16,896 nucleotides of DNA from positions 1 to 16,896 of the forward strand of contig JBOGEN010000164.1 of NCBI GenBank assembly GCA_050743265.1, in the 5' to 3' direction. How positions within the stretch are numbered: position 1 is the stretch's first letter; each line of letters starts with the position of its first letter. The translations under genes and the position numbers were made by a program. Source of the stretch: JBOGEN01 sp050743265. Its GTDB lineage: Bacteria > Actinomycetota > Actinomycetes > JBOGEN01. Positions 13,206 to 16,896 of this stretch are shown here, one piece after another. The notes under the pieces were generated by a model. That model saw nothing but the letters and a program-made list of their open reading frames with translations, was not told the DNA's origin and searched no databases.

Positions 13206-14039
13206 GTGAACGCCCGGTCCGCACTCTTCGACCTGTACGGGGACCATCTGCGTGCGCGTGGGGGGCGTGCCCCGGTGTCGGCACTCGTCCGCATGCTGGC
13301 GGCGCTCGACGTCGCCCCGCCGGCCGTCCGTACGGCCGTGTCGCGGATGGTGCGCCAGGGCTGGCTCGAGCCCGTCAAGCTCCCCGAGGGCGCGGGGTAC
13401 GCCCTGACCCGGCGGGCCAGCCGCCGGCTGGACGACGCCGCCGCCCGGGTCTACCGGACCCGCCAGGCCGACTGGGACGGGCACTGGCACCTGCTGGTCA
13501 CCACCCGGCTGCGGGAGCGCACCGCGCGTGAGCGGCTCCGCTCCGGGCTCGGCTTCCTCGGGTTCGCCCCGCTCGACGACACGACGTGGATCGGGCCACG
13601 CACCTCCCCCGAGGTGGACGCGCTGCTCGAGGGCGAGCGGGTGCGCGCCGAGCGGTTCACCGCCCTGCACGACGGCGACTCCGCCGGCCTGGTCGCCCGG
13701 GCCTGGGACCTCGAGGGCCTCGCCCGGGCGTACACCCGCTGGATCGGGGACGCCGAGGTGCTCGTCGCGGAGGTGGGCAGCGACGCGGGCGACGAGCAGG
13801 CGTTCTCCGTCCGCAGCCGGCTGGTGCACGAGTGGCGCAAGTTCCTCTTCACCGACCCGGGCCTGCCGGCCGTCCTGCTCCCGGCGGACTGGCCCGGGGT
13901 GAAGGCGGCCGACCTCTTCGACGCCGAGTCGGCCCGGCTGTTCCCGGCCGCGTCCCGGTTCGTCGACAGGGCCATGACGCCCGACCACGACAACGCCCCT
14001 CACCACACCCGAGCCCCCGAGGAGGACACCGGTGCCTGA
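13206..14039 (+). CDS. PaaX family transcriptional repressor (phenylacetate pathway type)
   Basis: This 277-residue protein begins NARSALFDLYGDHLRARGGR, the usual PaaX N-terminus. A winged-helix domain follows (VRTAVSRMVRQGWLEPVKLP), then the PaaX central and C-terminal domains (WDGHWHLLVTT, RLRSGLGFLGFAPLDDTTWI, RLVHEWRKFLFTDPGLPAVL, LPADWPG). Family members repress phenylacetate catabolism genes and are released by phenylacetyl-CoA. Start GTG 13206 was preferred to the ATG at 13188 because it matches the family N-terminus and has a -10-like hexamer six bases upstream, with no Shine-Dalgarno sequence at either. The last codons overlap the start of a PaaG-type gene by 8 bp, so the two are one transcript. 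The C-terminal 20 residues (after FVDRAM) are charged and His-rich and look disordered. Other paa genes are absent from the window. Confidence 0.88.
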   Translation: MNARSALFDLYGDHLRARGGRAPVSALVRMLAALDVAPPAVRTAVSRMVRQGWLEPVKLPEGAGYALTRRASRRLDDAAARVYRTRQADWDGHWHLLVTTRLRERTARERLRSGLGFLGFAPLDDTTWIGPRTSPEVDALLEGERVRAERFTALHDGDSAGLVARAWDLEGLARAYTRWIGDAEVLVAEVGSDAGDEQAFSVRSRLVHEWRKFLFTDPGLPAVLLPADWPGVKAADLFDAESARLFPAASRFVDRAMTPDHDNAPHHTRAPEEDTGA

Positions 14040-14826
14040 CCCCCTGCGCTACGACACGTCCGACGGCGTCGCGACGCTCACCCTCGCGCGTCCGGAGGCG
14101 ATGAACGCCCTCGACGTGGCCCTCAAGGAGTCGCTGCGCGACCGGTTGCAGGCCGTCGCGGAGGACGCGTCGGTGCGCGCCGTGGTGCTGACCGGGTCCG
14201 GCGACAAGGCCTTCTGCGTGGGCCAGGACCTCCGCGAGCACGTCGAGAACGTGCGGTCGAAGCCGGTCGAGGAGGTGTGGTCCACCGTCCCCGACCACTA
14301 CGCCCCGATCGCGCGCACGCTCGCCGGCATGCCCAAACCGGTGGTCGCCGCGGTCAACGGCGTGGCCGCCGGCGCGGGGGCCTCGCTCGCGTTCGCCTGC
14401 GACTTCCGGGTCCTCAGTGAGAACGCCGGGTTCAACACCGCGTTCGCCGGCATCGGCCTGGCCTGTGACACCGGGGCGTCCTGGACGCTGCCGCGCCTCG
14501 TCGGGTGGGCCAAGGCTGCCGAGCTGCTGCTCATGCCGTCCACCGTGCCGGCCGCCGAAGCCGCAACGCTCGGGCTGGCCACCTCGGTCGTCCCGCAGGA
14601 CGAGCTGGCAGGTGCCGCGCACACCCTGGCCACACGGCTCGCGTCCGGCCCGACCGTGGCGTACGCGTCCATCAAGCAGGCGCTCGCGTTCTCGGCCACC
14701 CACGACCTCGACGCGTCGCTGGAGTTCGAGGGCCAGCAGATGGCACGTACGGGCGCGACCGAGGACCACCGCGACGCGGTCGACGCGTTCGTCGCCAAGG
14801 AGACGCCACTCTTCCACGGACGCTGA
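14032..14826 (+). CDS. Enoyl-CoA hydratase/isomerase family protein (PaaG-like)
   Basis: This 264-residue protein is of crotonase fold and typical length. Oxyanion-hole segments are AFCVGQDL and NGVAAGAGASLAFACDFR. The active-site loop IGLACDTGASWTLPRLVG carries D146 at the position of the catalytic aspartate of PaaG-type isomerases, in place of the glutamate of hydratases. PaaG isomerises the epoxide ring of activated phenylacetyl-CoA to an oxepin. The pairing with a PaaX-type repressor supports that reading, but another acyl-CoA isomerisation cannot be excluded. The GTG at 14032 is preceded by GAGGAGG with a six-base spacer and lies inside the end of the upstream gene. The gene is probably co-transcribed with, and controlled by, the PaaX-type repressor. 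Confidence 0.87.
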   Translation: MPDPLRYDTSDGVATLTLARPEAMNALDVALKESLRDRLQAVAEDASVRAVVLTGSGDKAFCVGQDLREHVENVRSKPVEEVWSTVPDHYAPIARTLAGMPKPVVAAVNGVAAGAGASLAFACDFRVLSENAGFNTAFAGIGLACDTGASWTLPRLVGWAKAAELLLMPSTVPAAEAATLGLATSVVPQDELAGAAHTLATRLASGPTVAYASIKQALAFSATHDLDASLEFEGQQMARTGATEDHRDAVDAFVAKETPLFHGR

Positions 14827-14829
14827 GCA

Positions 14830-14859
14830 CCGCGGGTTCGGCTTCAGGTTCGACCGCGG
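14830..14859. terminator. Candidate bidirectional hairpin between convergent genes
   Basis: CCGCGG at 14830-14835 pairs with CCGCGG at 14854-14859, and an inner TCG/CGA pairing extends it. It sits in the 60-bp gap between the convergent PaaG-like and glycosylase genes. No T-tract follows. Confidence 0.35.
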
Positions 14860-14886
14860 CCCGGCCGCCTCTTCCGTGGCGGGCGC

Positions 14887-15465
14887 TCAGCCTCCCCGGG
14901 CGTGGCACCCGGCCAGGTGGTCGTCCACCAGCCCGACGGCCTGCATCGTCGCGTACGCCGTGGTCGGGCCGACGAAGCGGAACGCGTGCCTCTTGAGCGT
15001 CTTGGCCAGGGCGGCCGAGGCAGGTGTCTGGGCCGGGACGTCGGCCAGGGTGGCCGGGGCGGTAGGCGGGCCGTCGGGGGCGAACGACCAGACGAGCGCG
15101 CCCAGCCCGTCCGGCAGGTCGGCCGCCACACGCGCGTTGTGGATCGTGGCCTCCACCTTCGCCCGGTTGCGCACGATGGCCGTGTCGGCGAGCAGGCGCG
15201 TGACGTCCGCCTCGCCGAACCGGGCCACCTCCTCGATGCGGAAGCCGGCGAACGCCGCCCGAAACCCCTCCCGCTTGCGCAGGATCGTGAGCCACGACAG
15301 CCCGGACTGGAAGGCCTCCAGGCACAGCCGCTCGTACAAGGCGTCGTCGCCGTGGACCGGGCGACCCCACTCGGTGTCGTGATAGCGCAGGTACTCCGGC
15401 GTGACCCCGGCCCACGGGCAGCGGGCCAGCCCGTCCTCGCCGACGAGAGGGCCGTCCACGGTCAC
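14887..15465 (-). CDS. tag: DNA-3-methyladenine glycosylase I (Tag)
   Basis: This 192-residue base-excision repair enzyme removes 3-methyladenine from alkylated DNA. It carries RCPWAGVTPEYLRYHDTEWG, GLSWLTILRKREGFRAAFAG, FRFVGPTTAYATMQAVGLVD and DHLAGCH in the family order. The structural zinc ligands C16, H29, H183 and C187 have the same spacing as C4, H17, H175 and C179 in E. coli Tag. The GTG at 15465 shares a GTGA overlap with the stop of the upstream SRPBCC gene, which supports the start and translational coupling. A GTG two codons later is an alternative. M. tuberculosis tagA (Rv1210) lies beside the Rv1211 and sigE region, so the neighbourhood is an old one. It is the last gene of its operon and converges with the PaaG-like gene. 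Confidence 0.94.
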   Translation of the reverse strand: MTVDGPLVGEDGLARCPWAGVTPEYLRYHDTEWGRPVHGDDALYERLCLEAFQSGLSWLTILRKREGFRAAFAGFRIEEVARFGEADVTRLLADTAIVRNRAKVEATIHNARVAADLPDGLGALVWSFAPDGPPTAPATLADVPAQTPASAALAKTLKRHAFRFVGPTTAYATMQAVGLVDDHLAGCHARGG

Positions 15466-15932
15466 CCGGCCCCGATCGGCGACGCGTCCGACGGAGGCTG
15501 TGCGAGCGTGCCGGCGAGACGGCGCAGCGAGTACGCCACACCGGCGCGCACGAGCGGCCGGACGAGAAGCCAGCCCGCCTGGCCGAGCAGCCCCAGCGGC
15601 GGTACGACCCACTCCGACCAGACGACCCGGGAACGCCCGCCGGGCAGCGGCTCCACCTCGAACGCGCCCGCGCCCTGGATCGCCCTCCCCGTGTGCCGGA
15701 CGACGCACCGCTGCGGCGGCTCCCACTGGGTGACGACCATGGAGTCGTGGACGGCGAGGGGGCCCACCCCGGTCACCGCGACCAGCCCGCCTCCGACGGC
15801 GTGACCCCCGCGTTCGGTGCCGCGTACTCGGGTGCCGAGCATCCAGTCACCCTGGGACTCCCAGTCGACGAGCGCCCGCCACGTGCGCTCGGGAGTAGCG
15901 TCGACCTCGACGCTCACCACGAGCTCGGCCAC
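15462..15932 (-). CDS. SRPBCC (START-like/polyketide cyclase) family protein
   Basis: This 156-residue protein begins VAELVVSVEVDATPERTWRA and has WESQGDWMLGTRV and a final long helix (LLGQAGWLLVRPLVRAGVAY), the pattern of the SRPBCC helix-grip fold. The fold has a deep hydrophobic cavity, but the ligand cannot be predicted. The GTG at 15932 was chosen because the domain starts there and GGAGG lies five bases upstream. A frame extension to 15962 adds only a basic, non-family segment. It lies between the DivIVA-domain gene (19-bp overlap) and tag (4-bp overlap), so all three are probably one operon. The function of this protein and its reason for being next to DNA repair are unknown. Confidence 0.82.
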   Translation of the reverse strand: MAELVVSVEVDATPERTWRALVDWESQGDWMLGTRVRGTERGGHAVGGGLVAVTGVGPLAVHDSMVVTQWEPPQRCVVRHTGRAIQGAGAFEVEPLPGGRSRVVWSEWVVPPLGLLGQAGWLLVRPLVRAGVAYSLRRLAGTLAQPPSDASPIGAG

Positions 15933-16849
15933 GAACCCTCCTCGCCGCGACCTCGGCGCCACCGCGGGTTCGTGTCCTCGGCGTACGGGTCACCTGGCTC
16001 CTGCGCGTCCGGGTCACCTGAGTCCTCGGACGGCTCCTCCTCGCCGACGATGCGACGCGGGCCGGCGCCCGCCGCGGCCACGACGTCCGGCGGTCGCAGC
16101 TCGTCGTACACGGCGCGCCACTCGTCGGTGGGGCGGTCCCGGGGAGGATCCGGCCCAGCGGAGTCCGCGAGGTACGGCCCCTCGGGCTCGTCGTCAGGGT
16201 CGGCCGGCGCGTACGCGGCCTCGTCCGCGTCATAGACGCCCTCGTCGTGCTCGTACCCGCCCCCGGGCAGCGGCCCGGCAGGCGGCGGGGTCGACGACGG
16301 CGCAGGCGGGGTCGTCGGTGGGACAGGCGGAGCCGACGACGTCTGCGGCGGTGTCGACGGTGCGTCGGGCGGAGGCCTCGGCGGGCCAGGCTCGAACGTG
16401 GGGCCCGGCTGATAGTGCGGGGCGGCGTAGTCGTGCCGGCCGGTCGGGTCGGTCGTCGGCTCGGGGGGGAACCCGGGAGGCACGCTGCGCATGTCGGCGA
16501 CCTCCCTCTCGTCGTACGCCGTGGGTGTGGGGTCGGACCGCGTGGTGGGGCTGGGAGGCGCGGGCACCGGCGCGACCCCGAACGAGGCGAGCTTGGCGTC
16601 CCTGGCGTCCAGCTCGGCCGTCAGGCGGTCGAGCACGTCGTCCACCGCGTCCATGCGGTAGCCGCGCAGGGCCACCCCGAACCGCACGCGGCTGACGTCC
16701 TCCCCGGTCAGCGGACGGTCGGTGGGCAGTCTGACCGGCGACCGGTCAGGGCGGGCCGGCGACATGGACCCGGCACGCCCGGACGCGGCAACCGCGACCA
16801 CGAAGAGCACGCCCACCGCCGCGAGCACTTCGAGCACCAGTACGAGCAC
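15914..16849 (-). CDS. DivIVA-domain membrane protein with long disordered acidic/proline tail
   Basis: This 311-residue protein has an N-terminal membrane helix (about 1-23, VLVLVLEVLAAVGVLFVVAV). A short DivIVA-like module spans about 41-92 (LTGEDVSRVRFGVALRGYRM, DAVDDVLDRLTAELDARDAK). The remaining 200 or so residues are low-complexity, rich in Pro, Asp, Glu, Ser and Thr. DivIVA modules bind curved membranes or polar sites and recruit growth machinery. The actinobacterial RGYRM signature is present, but a full DivIVA/Wag31 coiled coil is not. The GTG at 16849 is preceded by GGGAGGG, a good ribosome-binding site. The 47 bases to the right edge show no gene. M. tuberculosis Rv1209, as I recall, occupies the matching place beside tagA. 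The gene heads the three-gene operon with the SRPBCC gene and tag. Confidence 0.8.
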   Translation of the reverse strand: MLVLVLEVLAAVGVLFVVAVAASGRAGSMSPARPDRSPVRLPTDRPLTGEDVSRVRFGVALRGYRMDAVDDVLDRLTAELDARDAKLASFGVAPVPAPPSPTTRSDPTPTAYDEREVADMRSVPPGFPPEPTTDPTGRHDYAAPHYQPGPTFEPGPPRPPPDAPSTPPQTSSAPPVPPTTPPAPSSTPPPAGPLPGGGYEHDEGVYDADEAAYAPADPDDEPEGPYLADSAGPDPPRDRPTDEWRAVYDELRPPDVVAAAGAGPRRIVGEEEPSEDSGDPDAQEPGDPYAEDTNPRWRRGRGEEGSWPSSW

Positions 16850-16896
16850 GGAGCCCTCCCGACCTGGTCACCACCGGTGCCACCCCTGCGGATGGC

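Noticed and set aside
11341..13209. + strand open frame of 622 codons opposite pepA
   Set aside because: PepA has every metal ligand in place on the minus strand. The + frame runs through the intergenic region and shows no domain.

Overview
The window is a gene-dense chromosomal segment of a high-GC actinobacterium. The evidence is very high GC with strong third-position bias, many GTG starts, short or overlapping gene junctions, leaderless-type promoters (TANNNT-like -10, about 6 nt, start codon), and a gene set typical of actinobacterial chromosomes. From memory, the order resembles the Mycobacterium tuberculosis Rv1209-Rv1232c neighbourhood (tagA, DUF3117 gene, O-methyltransferase, sigE, rseA, htrA, tatB, mrp, DUF1003 gene, MgtE/CBS gene), partly rearranged and with extra genes. 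The family or genus cannot be fixed from sequence alone. I see no rRNA, tRNA, insertion sequence, prophage or CRISPR array, and no gene-free stretch longer than 300 bases. The longest is the 242 bp between sigE and the methyltransferase gene.

Left part (1-4353, mainly + strand). A fragment of a divergent gene may lie at the extreme left edge. It is followed by a small split-barrel (PPOX-like) protein, a soluble MgtE-type Mg2+-sensor/CBS protein without the transport domain, and an overlapping DUF1003 membrane protein. Next is an orphan PilB/GspE-type secretion or pilus ATPase with an N-terminal c-di-GMP-binding (MshEN) domain. The sequence just before its start resembles a sigma-28 (FliA/WhiG class) promoter.

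Middle (4384-10342). A MarR regulator diverges from mrp (Fe-S carrier ATPase). Mrp converges with an envelope-stress operon on the minus strand: sigE, rseA (zinc anti-sigma factor), an rseB-like lipoprotein/exported sensor gene, htrA (DegP/DegS-class protease) and tatB. SigE, RseA and the RseB-like gene are joined by GTGA overlaps. A good ECF-type promoter (GGAAC, 17 nt, CGTT) sits upstream of sigE and suggests autoregulation.

Right part (10585-16849). An O-methyltransferase gene diverges from sigE and appears to begin at an ATC codon. It converges with a leucyl aminopeptidase gene (pepA), upstream of which is a 55-residue DUF3117 protein gene. Divergent from that is a PaaX-family repressor gene overlapping an enoyl-CoA hydratase/isomerase gene of PaaG type. 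Finally there is a minus-strand operon: DivIVA-domain membrane protein, SRPBCC protein and DNA-3-methyladenine glycosylase I.

No wholly novel multi-gene system is evident. The most unusual signals are the ATC start, the sigma-28-like promoter joined to a c-di-GMP-binding pilus ATPase, the RseA/RseB-like pair in an actinobacterial sigE operon, and an overlapping set of alternative hairpins between the DUF3117 gene and pepA.
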